Below are positions 17,752 to 25,716 of a stretch of 64,000 bases of DNA, one piece after another. The stretch lies in NCBI GenBank assembly GCA_964608095.1, contig CAZSMK010000068.1, positions 62,001-126,000 on the forward strand, written 5' to 3'. The translations under genes were made by a program, and so were the position numbers. The notes below the pieces were generated by a model. The model saw only the letters and a program-made list of their open reading frames with translations, was not told the DNA's origin and did not search any database. The first letter of the stretch is position 1, and each line of letters opens with the position of its first letter. This DNA is from CAZSMK01 sp964608095 (GTDB lineage: Bacteria; Sumerlaeota; Sumerlaeia; MWCT01; JAGHBZ01).

Positions 17752-19263
17752 AAATTAGGGCTGATTGTTGCTGCGGTGCTGTATGCCGTTATTGTTCCGC
17801 TTCATTGGTCTGAAGGGTATATCGATTTCGGCGACGGGAATTATATGTACATCTCGTGGCGGATGGCTAACGGCGCAACACTCTACCGCGATATCATGGC
17901 CCCTCAACCTCCTGTGCATCTGTGTCTCGGTACCGTGATTATAAAAACCGCCAACCTCCTCAATCTCCCGGATATTTATTCGTTTCGAGCCTTCAGCCTG
18001 TTTCTCCACCTGCTCACCCTCTTTATTATGTATATTGTTGCGCGACGCATCTTCGGTCGTACGGATATAGCCTCTCTCGCCGCTATCGTCTATCTTATCT
18101 TACCCATCGGGTTCTGGTGGTCGCTGGGTTACCAGAGCGAACCGACCGAAATTGTGTTTCTGCTCCTGATGGTCTACTTTTTTATGTCCGACAAGGCGGG
18201 TCACCTCGTCCTCGCTGCGCTTTTTTCAGCGCTTGCCGTGTTTACGAACATGACAGCCGCGCCGTACGTGGCGTTCACTGCCTTGTACGCACTTATTCGC
18301 CGACCCCGACGTTGTCTTTACTACATTATCCCCGGAATAATTATAGGCGTAATCGGCATGTCGCTCGCCGAGGTCATAACCGGAGCGTATTTTAGCAACG
18401 TCATCTTCAACCAGGTCGGCACGTTCCCCAAAAAAGAGATTGCCAACGAGACCGCGTTCCAGTATGCGATACGCAAGATCCTGAGCGAAGGAAAAGACGT
18501 GTTTGTCTGGGAAGGCGGCTTCATACTCATGGGTGTGTTCGGCTTATACGCATTTCTGAGAGAATCCCGCCATCACATGAAAGAGTTCATTGCGTGGTTT
18601 GCTTTCTTCTCCTGGTGTTCGATTGTGTTCGTTTCTAAAGGCGGCACCATGGATTATATATTCACGCTTGGAGAGCCTTTCGTGGCGTTATTCGCCGCCT
18701 ACTTCATCTGGTGGTTTTTTGCGCGCGCAGGACAATCGCTTCGACCCCTCGGCGATTTAAAAAAGATTGCGGCGGATACTTCGCTTCTCTTACGCATCAT
18801 ACTCCCATGCCTCATGCTTATCCTGGTGTTCGGCATAGGCGTGCAATTCATAATCGGAACACTCAAACAACGTACCTTCGAGCTCCCCGCAGATGATGTC
18901 AAAAAGGTAGAATACTATATAAACAGGTATACCCAACCCGGAGATACCATTCTCTCGCCGCCCTTTTACGCCTTTCTCACTAAACGCATCATTATCGAAG
19001 ACTACTCGGAGAACTACATCTGGACTATAAAGTACTGGAACGAGCGAATCATTGAAAAGAAACCGGGCAAAGGGGTCGAGAAAGCCCAAAAAATAGCCGC
19101 AGCAATCAGGCAAAAGCAACTTCCCCTTCTCATAGTTGACATGAACCAAACCGGCAAACTTCCCGAAATCCGTAATGCTATAGAACAATATTATACACCC
19201 CTTCTGGATGAACCGTTCCAGACCCTCAACACTCCGCTTATGTTCTATATCCCTGCAGAATGA
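17731..19263 (+). CDS. Polytopic membrane glycosyltransferase (GT39/ArnT-like)
   Basis: The 510-residue protein has ten or more hydrophobic segments. The first periplasmic loop carries FGDGNYMYISWRMANGATLYRD followed by PQPPVH, the pattern of GT-C enzymes using polyprenyl-phosphate sugars, with the acidic D as likely catalytic residue. A soluble C-terminal part of about 120 residues follows. The GTG start and the residues MKMRVDP lie within repeat copy 2. A gene-size family comparison suggests a surface-glycan or protein glycosylation role; the donor and acceptor are unknown. Confidence 0.8.
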   Translation: MKMRVDPKLGLIVAAVLYAVIVPLHWSEGYIDFGDGNYMYISWRMANGATLYRDIMAPQPPVHLCLGTVIIKTANLLNLPDIYSFRAFSLFLHLLTLFIMYIVARRIFGRTDIASLAAIVYLILPIGFWWSLGYQSEPTEIVFLLLMVYFFMSDKAGHLVLAALFSALAVFTNMTAAPYVAFTALYALIRRPRRCLYYIIPGIIIGVIGMSLAEVITGAYFSNVIFNQVGTFPKKEIANETAFQYAIRKILSEGKDVFVWEGGFILMGVFGLYAFLRESRHHMKEFIAWFAFFSWCSIVFVSKGGTMDYIFTLGEPFVALFAAYFIWWFFARAGQSLRPLGDLKKIAADTSLLLRIILPCLMLILVFGIGVQFIIGTLKQRTFELPADDVKKVEYYINRYTQPGDTILSPPFYAFLTKRIIIEDYSENYIWTIKYWNERIIEKKPGKGVEKAQKIAAAIRQKQLPLLIVDMNQTGKLPEIRNAIEQYYTPLLDEPFQTLNTPLMFYIPAE

Positions 19264-19422
19264 CTCCGGCAGGCGTTCCTCTGTTTTCGCGTCATCCACG
19301 AATTACCTCTTACAAAAATGCTTTCTATACCAGACCGTTGAGATATTATTTGTCTTCGCTCAACAAGAACCATACAATAGGTATTTCCACAATGCCTACA
19401 ATGAGGAGTAAAAGAGACAAAC

Positions 19423-20451
19423 ATGATCAAGGTTGCCATAATAGGAGCGAAAGGATACGCGGGCAGAGAATTAGTGCGGTTGTGTATACAGCACCCGGAA
19501 ATCGATCTGGTTGCGCTCACCGACCTTGTTGATAAACCTGAACCAATTTCGTCGATCTTCCCCGAATTGCGAAAAGTTTCCGATATAATGGTAGAGCCGA
19601 CCAACGTAGAGAGAATAATACAAGACACGGAAGCAATTTTTCTTGCCCTTCCGCACAAGGCGTCGCAGGACTATGCGGGCGACCTTATTCGCGCCGGTAA
19701 GATTGTATTTGACCTCAGTGCGGACTTCCGCTTCAGCGATATCGCCACCTACGAGAGGACTTACAAGATTACGCACAAAGAACCGGACATTGCAAAAGAG
19801 GCGGTGTATGGTCTTGCGGAATTCAATCGCGCGCGAATAAAGAGCGCACAATTGATCGGCGTTGCCGGATGCTATCCTACGGGCGCATTGCTCGGTATTT
19901 TGCCTGTCGTTGCGATGGGACTCAACATTCGTTATCCTATCATTGTCGATGCGAAATCGGGCGTCAGCGGCGCCGGGCGAACGCCTACCGCCATCACCCA
20001 TTTCCCCGCGTGTAACGAATCGCTTATGGCATACGGTATCGGAACACATCGGCATCAGCCGGAAATCTTAGAAAAGGTTCGAGAAACAGCCTGCGCAAAA
20101 CAAGAAATCATCGAAATAGTATTCACGCCGCATCTGGTCCCCATGGACCGCGGTATCTTAAGCACCGTGTATATCAATCTCGCCGACGAGGTAGCGGAGA
20201 AAACCATATCCGCCGCATTTGCCCAGCACTACGACAATGAGCAATTTGTCCGCCTGTTGCCGGAAGGAACATTCCCCGCAACGAAGAACGTCATCTTTAC
20301 CAATTTTTGCGACATAGGCTGGAAAAAAGTTTCCGAACATACGCTCATTGTAGTCACCGCAATCGATAACCTTGTAAAAGGCGCCTCAGGGCAAGCGATA
20401 CAGTGTTTCAACATTCGGTACGGCATTCAAGAAACCATCGGGTTTTTCTGA
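19423..20451 (+). CDS. argC: N-acetyl-gamma-glutamyl-phosphate reductase
   Basis: The 342-residue enzyme reduces N-acetylglutamyl phosphate to the semialdehyde in arginine synthesis. The NADP-binding motif GAKGYAG is at residues 8-14 and the catalytic cysteine is C150 in GVAGCYPTG. The substrate-binding region KSGVSGAGRTP and the C-terminal HTLIVVTAIDNLVKGASGQA are intact. GAGGAG lies about 14 bases before the ATG. The next gene encodes a predicted ornithine enzyme 26 bases downstream, which links both to arginine/ornithine/proline metabolism. Confidence 0.97.
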   Translation: MIKVAIIGAKGYAGRELVRLCIQHPEIDLVALTDLVDKPEPISSIFPELRKVSDIMVEPTNVERIIQDTEAIFLALPHKASQDYAGDLIRAGKIVFDLSADFRFSDIATYERTYKITHKEPDIAKEAVYGLAEFNRARIKSAQLIGVAGCYPTGALLGILPVVAMGLNIRYPIIVDAKSGVSGAGRTPTAITHFPACNESLMAYGIGTHRHQPEILEKVRETACAKQEIIEIVFTPHLVPMDRGILSTVYINLADEVAEKTISAAFAQHYDNEQFVRLLPEGTFPATKNVIFTNFCDIGWKKVSEHTLIVVTAIDNLVKGASGQAIQCFNIRYGIQETIGFF

Positions 20452-20477
20452 TTTTGTGCAATTCAAAGGAGCGACAC

Positions 20478-21719
20478 ATGGCTGTTGAGGAAATAGTACT
20501 CGAGGGTCACATAATCAGCAATCAAACACTCAACCGTGTACTCGATACTATCACGGAAATGAACGGCGACTTCAAAATGATGGAATTCCAGATCGGAAAA
20601 CAGCCCCGGAACACAAGCCGTGCAGTCATAGAAATCACCGCCCCAAACGATGAGATTTTGAACGATATTCTTCGGATGATAACGCGTCAGGGTGCGCGGC
20701 GCCGTGTTACCCGCGAAATCCAGTTTACACCGGTCGAAATTCCCGGCACTTTCCCCCTCGACTTCTATAGCACCACCAACCTCGACACTGAGATATTTTA
20801 TCAAGGTGAATGGATCAAGGTCGAGGAGATAGAAATGGATTGCGGAATAAAACTTATACCTGAGGAGAAACGAGCGCTCTGCATTCCAATCTCGGAAACA
20901 AAGACAGGTGATTTGATCGTCTCCGGCAGTGGCGGCATACGCGTCCACCCGCTCAAACCTTCCGATCAACAACTGATTTTCAGCTTCATGACATCCTCTG
21001 TATCGTCGGAGAAACCAAAACATCTCTTGCTCAACCGGATTGCGCGCCAGATGTACACCATTCGCCACGAACAAAGCCCACCCGGCAAGATTCTGTTTGT
21101 CTGCGGTCCTGCACTGGTTCACACCGGAGCCGGCAAACACTTCTGTCGCCTTATCAATATGGGGTATGTGCAGACGATACTTGCCGGCAACGCGCTCGCA
21201 GTTCATGACATCGAGCTCGCTATCTTTGGCACCTCCCTCGGCATATCTCTCAAGAACGGCGTCCCCATGGAAGGGGGATATCGCAACCATCTGCGCGCAA
21301 TTAATCTTGTGCGGCGCGCCGGCTCTATCAAACAAGCAATTGAAGAGAACATCGTGAAAGAGGGCATAATGTTCGAGACGGTTAAGCACAACGTAGATGT
21401 AGTTCTTGCAGGCTCCATTCGCGATGACGGTCCCTTACCGGAAGTTATTACGGATTCGGTCGCCTCGCAACAAGCCATGCGTGTTCGATGCCGCGATGCC
21501 GCAATGGTCGTTATGGTCGCCACGGCATTGCACAGTATCGCCACAGGCAATCTCCTCCCCGCCCGAATACCTACAATTTGCGTGGACATCAATCACGCCG
21601 TGGTCACAAAACTTATCGATCGCGGTAGCGCTCAGACGCTCGGAATTGTCACCGACGTAGAGCCCTTTATCCATGAACTGGTAGATGAACTCGAGAAAAT
21701 TGAAAACTCTATCTCGTAA
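20478..21719 (+). CDS. LOR/SDH-family protein (TIGR00300 type), predicted ornithine cyclodeaminase
   Basis: The 413-residue protein matches the LOR/SDH-type family present as a stand-alone protein in archaea and some bacteria and as the C-terminal part of cyanobacterial AgrE/ArgZ. An N-terminal domain (about 1-95) precedes a domain with the marker segments CGPALVHTGAG, GVPMEGGYRNHLRAIN and AGSIRDDGPLPEVITD. Characterised relatives convert ornithine to proline and ammonia with NAD, so that reaction is inferred here. The guanidine-removing domain of AgrE is absent. The ATG at 20478 has AAAGGAG 6 bases upstream. Its position directly after argC supports ornithine as substrate. Confidence 0.82.
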   Translation: MAVEEIVLEGHIISNQTLNRVLDTITEMNGDFKMMEFQIGKQPRNTSRAVIEITAPNDEILNDILRMITRQGARRRVTREIQFTPVEIPGTFPLDFYSTTNLDTEIFYQGEWIKVEEIEMDCGIKLIPEEKRALCIPISETKTGDLIVSGSGGIRVHPLKPSDQQLIFSFMTSSVSSEKPKHLLLNRIARQMYTIRHEQSPPGKILFVCGPALVHTGAGKHFCRLINMGYVQTILAGNALAVHDIELAIFGTSLGISLKNGVPMEGGYRNHLRAINLVRRAGSIKQAIEENIVKEGIMFETVKHNVDVVLAGSIRDDGPLPEVITDSVASQQAMRVRCRDAAMVVMVATALHSIATGNLLPARIPTICVDINHAVVTKLIDRGSAQTLGIVTDVEPFIHELVDELEKIENSIS

Positions 21720-21743
21720 AACTTTTCTATATAGGCGGAAACA

Positions 21744-22478
21744 ATGATCCAAGCAATCATAGTCGCCGCAGGACAAGGTAAGCGGTTTTTGAAAGAAACA
21801 TTCCGGGATACAAGAAAAAAGTCAATTGTCCCCAAACAGTTTCTCTCCATCGGGCATAAACCGGTTTACATTCATAGTATTGAGCGGCTCTCACTGATTG
21901 AACAGATCAACGGCTTTATCATTGTTACACGGACAGAATGGCTGCAGCGTGTTGAAGATGACGTAGTTCAATTTAACCTGAATAAGGTAGAGAAGGTGAT
22001 TCCGGGCGGTGACGAACGACAGGATTCGGTTTGGGAAGGTCTGTGCTCTCTTCCTAGAGAAACAGATTTTGTGCTTATTCATGACGGCGTGCGACCCTTC
22101 CCGCCCCTTGATGCGACACAACGCGCTATTGAAATCGCACGCGAGAAAGGAGCAGTCATTCTTGCTCAGCCCCCTACCGATACCGTAAAAATTACCGATA
22201 CAGCGATTACGCCTGACCGGAACCATGTCCAGATCAAACAGACCGTTGAGCGCAGTCTTGTCTGGCTCGCTCAAACGCCACAGGTTTTTTCTCTTCCCCT
22301 GATTCGAAATGCTTATGAATATATACGTGAGCGCCAAATCCAGGTGACCGACGAAGCACAGGCGCTCGAACTTATAAAAACTCCTGTTTACATCGTTCCC
22401 GGTTCACCGGAAAACCTGAAAATAACCCATCCTTCTGATTTAACATTCGCTGAAAAAATCCTGCAAGAGGGTCTGTGA
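21744..22478 (+). CDS. ispD: 2-C-methyl-D-erythritol 4-phosphate cytidylyltransferase
   Basis: The 244-residue protein transfers CMP from CTP to MEP in the non-mevalonate isoprenoid pathway. The nucleotide motif is IVAAGQGKRF at residues 6-15, with a short insertion rich in basic residues (FRDTRKKSIVPKQF) before the usual PKQ. The HDGVRPF motif, the DTVK segment and QTPQVF are present. It follows the LOR/SDH gene by 24 bases and is likely the last gene of that transcript. IspF is not adjacent. Confidence 0.95.
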   Translation: MIQAIIVAAGQGKRFLKETFRDTRKKSIVPKQFLSIGHKPVYIHSIERLSLIEQINGFIIVTRTEWLQRVEDDVVQFNLNKVEKVIPGGDERQDSVWEGLCSLPRETDFVLIHDGVRPFPPLDATQRAIEIAREKGAVILAQPPTDTVKITDTAITPDRNHVQIKQTVERSLVWLAQTPQVFSLPLIRNAYEYIRERQIQVTDEAQALELIKTPVYIVPGSPENLKITHPSDLTFAEKILQEGL

Positions 22479-22561
22479 AGAAGCGTCCTCAGAATGTAGT
22501 AAGCGGAAACCTCGAGTGATCGGCGATGGGTAACGGATTTGGGGTTGATCTCAGAACAAAT

Positions 22562-22624
22562 CAGACTGATCGGTCCGCTCCGACCGATACGACCAATCCG
22601 CCCTATCCGACCGATCTGCCCGAT
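22562..22624. repeat. Degenerate 9-bp tandem repeat, consensus CCGACCGAT
   Basis: Seven consecutive nine-base units with consensus CCGACCGAT run from 22562, two of them perfect (22580-22588 and 22607-22615). On the minus strand they would read as repeated Ile-Gly-Arg, but no start, Shine-Dalgarno or known protein supports coding. It lies in the gap between ispD and tRNA-Leu. Confidence 0.7.
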
Positions 22625-22742
22625 ACCTGAGATTCTCCCCACTAATCTCCCTGTTTCCCGCCTCCAACTTAAATGCCCGCCTCACTTCCTTCCCGCTTGA
22701 CCCTTAGCAACGCTCTGTGTTATAAAATATTACTTCCTTTGT

Positions 22743-22831
22743 GCCGGAGTGGTGGAATTGGCAGACGCGCCGGACTCAAAATCCGGTGGGGTTCACCCCC
22801 CGTGAGGGTTCGATTCCCTCCTCCGGCACCA
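22743..22831 (+). tRNA. tRNA-Leu (anticodon CAA)
   Basis: The acceptor stem GCCGGAG (22743-22749) pairs with CTCCGGC (22821-22827), followed by the discriminator A and an encoded CCA. The anticodon stem CCGGA/TCCGG holds the loop CTCAAAA, giving anticodon CAA that reads UUG. A long variable arm (GGGG..CCCC) and the T-loop GTTCGATTC identify a class II leucine tRNA. Confidence 0.97.
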
Positions 22832-23033
22832 GATTTGTTTATACCTGTCCGAGCAAAGTGTGCCCGAGGCAGAGCATGTAAGCTCAAAGGTACCCCCCTT
22901 AATAGAAAAACCTCTTCCGTGACAGGTTCTTATACGTATTTGATAATGTGTAGGAAACGTTAGGCGCATTATGCCATCGTGTAAGAGCACATTTTCTATT
23001 GACGAGAGAAGGTCTGGGGTGATTAAATGGAAA
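22832..23033. other. Non-coding stretch after tRNA-Leu
   Basis: No open frame with a ribosome-binding site and no recognisable riboswitch is visible here. Together with the regulatory elements up to 23260 it makes a 429-base gene-free leader before the AT-rich block. Confidence 0.6.
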
Positions 23034-23048
23034 TGAAAACCATTTTCA
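23034..23048. promoter_or_regulatory. Fur-box-like 7-1-7 palindrome
   Basis: TGAAAACCATTTTCA is a near-perfect 15-bp palindrome (six of seven arm positions) and matches the classical Fur core TGATAATNATTATCA at 11 of 14 defined positions. It lies about 100 bases upstream of a good -35 box and heads the block that ends in feoB. Binding by Fur, the DtxR-type regulator encoded at 30218 or another metalloregulator is an inference. Confidence 0.4.
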
Positions 23049-23050
23049 AT

Positions 23051-23090
23051 AAGACAATGCGCTCAGTCCTTTGCAGTGCGAAATTGTCTT
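23051..23090. other. Stable inverted repeat (hairpin) in the leader
   Basis: AAGACAAT (23051-23058) pairs with ATTGTCTT (23083-23090), and within the loop GCGCT pairs with AGTGC including one G-U pair. No T-run follows, so a terminator is unlikely. It directly follows the Fur-box-like palindrome and could be an operator or structured RNA. Confidence 0.4.
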
Positions 23091-23134
23091 AGTTGTTTAG
23101 ATAAACGACTTTATCATAATAGCACGGGTTACTT

Positions 23135-23168
23135 TTGACAAAGAGATAGCAAGGCGAGAAAATATAAT
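23135..23168 (+). promoter_or_regulatory. Probable sigma70-type promoter of the metallo-hydrolase gene
   Basis: A perfect TTGACA lies at 23135-23140. At 17-base spacing stands GAAAAT (four of six matches), and a perfect TATAAT overlaps just downstream at 23163-23168 (22-base spacing). Either would start transcription about 85 bases before the gene at 23261. Confidence 0.5.
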
Positions 23169-23260
23169 ATAACAAAACGATGCAGGGCTTTAACACCGGA
23201 GCTCTTTTACTTTACACATCGTTTAAAGAGAGTAACATATTTAGGGAGGAGTGAGTGATT

Positions 23261-24184
23261 ATGCGAAATCACCACAAAAACGTTTTAGCCGGCACGATGA
23301 GGGTATCGGCTATTCATACCGGGTGGATGAAAAGAATGACGCTGCTTTCCTCGATGTGCCTGCTCGCTATCGCTATTACACTCAGTTCTTTTGCCGAACA
23401 GGCGTTTAAAACGCGCTCTTCTACAACCACTGCAACACAAGGGCTTACCTCATTAACCATTACTATCGTTTATGACAACAACGAGTATGACAGGCGATTA
23501 GAGACCGCCTGGGGCTTTTCCTGCCTGGTGGAGGGATTGGAAAAAACCATCCTGTTCGACACGGGCGGCGAGAGCTCGATGTTGCTTTCCAATATGGATA
23601 CACTCGGGCTTGACCCGCAGAACGTGGACGTAATCGTCATTTCACACCGTCATTATGACCACGTCGGTGGCTTGTCCGGCTTCCTGGAAAAAAACCACAA
23701 CCTTACTGTCTACTTACCCGAGTCCGTTCCTCAAAACGTCAAGACCAACGTAAGTCAGTCAGGTGCACACCTTATCGAGGTTCATAATCCGACAAAGATA
23801 TGCGAAAATGTATATTCAACAGGAGAACTGGGAACCGATATACAAGAACAATCACTAATACTCACAACAAGCCATGGCTTGATCGTGATAACCGGCTGTG
23901 CCCATCCCGGTGTCGCACACATAGTCAAAGAAGCCAGGAGACAGTTACAACGCGATGTCTATTTAGTTCTGGGAGGGTTTCACCTCTCAGGAACGTCCGC
24001 CGGGAAAATAAAAGACATCGTTAATAAAATCAAGCAAGAAGAAGTTGAATTTGTAGCTCCTTGCCACTGTTCCGGTGATCTCGCTCGGAATCTCTTTAAG
24101 GAGGCGTATGGTAAAAATTTTATCCAGGCAGGCGTAGGTAAAAAGATAGAGATAGATTTCAGTAAGGCGATTACAGAAAAATGA
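23261..24184 (+). CDS. Exported metallo-beta-lactamase-fold hydrolase (COG1237-like)
   Basis: This roughly 307-residue protein has a basic N-terminus and a hydrophobic segment (about residues 27-45) that looks like a signal peptide or anchor. The rest is a metallo-beta-lactamase fold with the metal motif SHRHYDHVGG, the later ligand ITGCAHPGV and a final HCSG. It resembles the dihydropteroate/methanopterin-synthase-like group, which is often cytoplasmic and often near NifX-like genes in anaerobes. The reaction is unknown. GGGAGGA lies 10 bases before the ATG; a GTG two codons upstream is an alternative start. Confidence 0.85.
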   Translation: MRNHHKNVLAGTMRVSAIHTGWMKRMTLLSSMCLLAIAITLSSFAEQAFKTRSSTTTATQGLTSLTITIVYDNNEYDRRLETAWGFSCLVEGLEKTILFDTGGESSMLLSNMDTLGLDPQNVDVIVISHRHYDHVGGLSGFLEKNHNLTVYLPESVPQNVKTNVSQSGAHLIEVHNPTKICENVYSTGELGTDIQEQSLILTTSHGLIVITGCAHPGVAHIVKEARRQLQRDVYLVLGGFHLSGTSAGKIKDIVNKIKQEEVEFVAPCHCSGDLARNLFKEAYGKNFIQAGVGKKIEIDFSKAITEK

Positions 24185-24238
24185 GATGTACCCGTCACCT
24201 TCACAAGGAGAAACACTCGTAAGAAAGGAATCTATGCC

Positions 24239-25261
24239 TTGATACAAAACTTACTTCAACAAAAAGTACATAGCGCCCGAGATGAAGGTATGCGCCTCGT
24301 CGCTCCCCTACTCGGATATCCGGGACTCAATATGACGGGAAGTACGGTCAAGCTTGCCCAGCAGAACTTCGGCGAACATTTCCGCGTGATCAAGTCTATT
24401 GCGGAACGGTTCGAACCGGATTTGATTTTTCCCTTGATGGACTTGTCCGTTGAAGCAAATGCATTGGGTCGCTATACCATCTTTCCACAGTTGGAAACAC
24501 CCGTGGTAGTCAAGGCTACATTTTCGCTCGATGAGCTGAACCAAAGGGAGGACATCAATATCTCTTTCGATACACGACTTCTCGGCTATGTCGAGACCAT
24601 GAAGCTAATGTGCATCGGTCTCCAGGATTCAATCATGAAGGGAGCATACGTCACCGGCCCCTATTCTCTTGCCGCGCTCATCATGGGCTCCGACGATGCG
24701 GCGATTGCGACTGTCATGCGACCCGATGAACTTCATACCGTCTGTCAATTTACCACAGAGAAAATACAGGAATACGTGAGCCTCCTCATCGCGGCGGGTG
24801 CACAAGTCATTTGCATTCTCGAACCGAGCGCTGTCATGCTCGGGCCACAGCCCTTTTCCGAGTTTTCTGCACGATATGTGCACCACATCATTGAAAGCTG
24901 CAAGTACACCGGCGTAGCCACGATTTACCATACCTGTGGAAATACGATGCACTTATTGGACAAAATGGTTGAGTCCGGCGTGACCGCCTTAAGCCTTGAT
25001 TCTGAAGCCATCGGCGTAGACCTTCCTGCCGTTGCAAAGAAGCTGCCGCCTGATGTCATCATCATGGGCAACGTGAATCCCACGGGTGTCATTCTCAACG
25101 GTTCGCCCCGGGATGTAGAAGCAGAAGTGAGCGACCTCCTGCAACGGATGGCATCCTATCCGAACTTTATCCTCAGCACCGGGTGTGACCTGCCTCAGGA
25201 TGTTCCATTGGAGAATATCGACGCATTCATGCGCGCGGGCAGGCACTACCGCATGAATTGA
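24239..25261 (+). CDS. UroD-superfamily, MtaA-like zinc methyltransferase
   Basis: The 340-residue protein has the uroporphyrinogen decarboxylase fold but carries the His-X-Cys...Cys zinc site of methylcobamide:thiol methyltransferases: H231 and C233 in YHTCGN, and C316 in STGCDLP. Such enzymes transfer a methyl group between a corrinoid protein and a thiol such as coenzyme M. The Arg-rich substrate site of true UroD is not seen. No corrinoid protein or heme gene lies in the window, so the methyl donor and acceptor are open. The start is TTG, with GAAAGGAA upstream. It begins 54 bases after the metallo-hydrolase gene. Confidence 0.83.
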   Translation: MIQNLLQQKVHSARDEGMRLVAPLLGYPGLNMTGSTVKLAQQNFGEHFRVIKSIAERFEPDLIFPLMDLSVEANALGRYTIFPQLETPVVVKATFSLDELNQREDINISFDTRLLGYVETMKLMCIGLQDSIMKGAYVTGPYSLAALIMGSDDAAIATVMRPDELHTVCQFTTEKIQEYVSLLIAAGAQVICILEPSAVMLGPQPFSEFSARYVHHIIESCKYTGVATIYHTCGNTMHLLDKMVESGVTALSLDSEAIGVDLPAVAKKLPPDVIIMGNVNPTGVILNGSPRDVEAEVSDLLQRMASYPNFILSTGCDLPQDVPLENIDAFMRAGRHYRMN

Positions 25262-25341
25262 TAATACGGCAGACACAACCGAACCGGCTTAAAAGGTTTC
25301 TTATAAGGATGCATTTACCTTGAAGCAAAGGAGGTCAAGAC

Positions 25342-25608
25342 ATGATTGAAGTAAAAAAGAGAACCGACAACGAATTTTTAGTGACCGTAAGTGATGAGGG
25401 CACCAGAACTGAGCATATCGTAACGTTAGACGATGCGTATTATGAAGATTTAACCGGTGGTAAAATAACCAGAGAAGAACTTATTAAAAGGGCGTTTCAA
25501 TTTCTATTGGAAAGAGAATCAAACCAATCCATCCTTTCAAAATTCAACTTGAAAGTCATAAACACTTATTTCCCGGAATTTGAGCATGAGATACGCTTGA
25601 ATAAGTAA
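25342..25608 (+). CDS. Small conserved protein of unknown function (88 aa)
   Basis: The product has a beta-rich first half with FLVTVSDEGTRTEHIVTLDD and a helical second half with EELIKRAFQFLLERE followed by YFPEFEHEIR. I have seen this pattern in uncharacterised proteins of several anaerobic bacteria but know no function. AAAGGAGG lies 6 bases before the ATG, one of the strongest sites in the window, suggesting high translation. It starts 80 bases after the MtaA-like gene and precedes a methyltransferase. Confidence 0.8.
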   Translation: MIEVKKRTDNEFLVTVSDEGTRTEHIVTLDDAYYEDLTGGKITREELIKRAFQFLLERESNQSILSKFNLKVINTYFPEFEHEIRLNK

Positions 25609-25716
25609 GGCAAGAATAAAGGGATATGGAAAATAACAGCGATCATAAATTGAAATGAATAATTGTTATTGGTTTTATCGAAAGCCTTCAATTGAAAGAT
25701 TCGAGGAAATCAGCAC

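Noticed and set aside
22388..22642. Minus-strand frame of repeated Ile-Gly-Arg over the nonamer array
   Set aside because: It is only the translation of a degenerate tandem repeat, has no ribosome-binding site and overlaps the end of ispD.
22673..22963. Plus-strand frame across tRNA-Leu
   Set aside because: It passes through a fully paired tRNA gene, so coding is implausible.
24239..25261. Annotation as uroporphyrinogen decarboxylase (hemE)
   Set aside because: The HxC...C zinc site and the context favour the MtaA-like methyltransferase branch.
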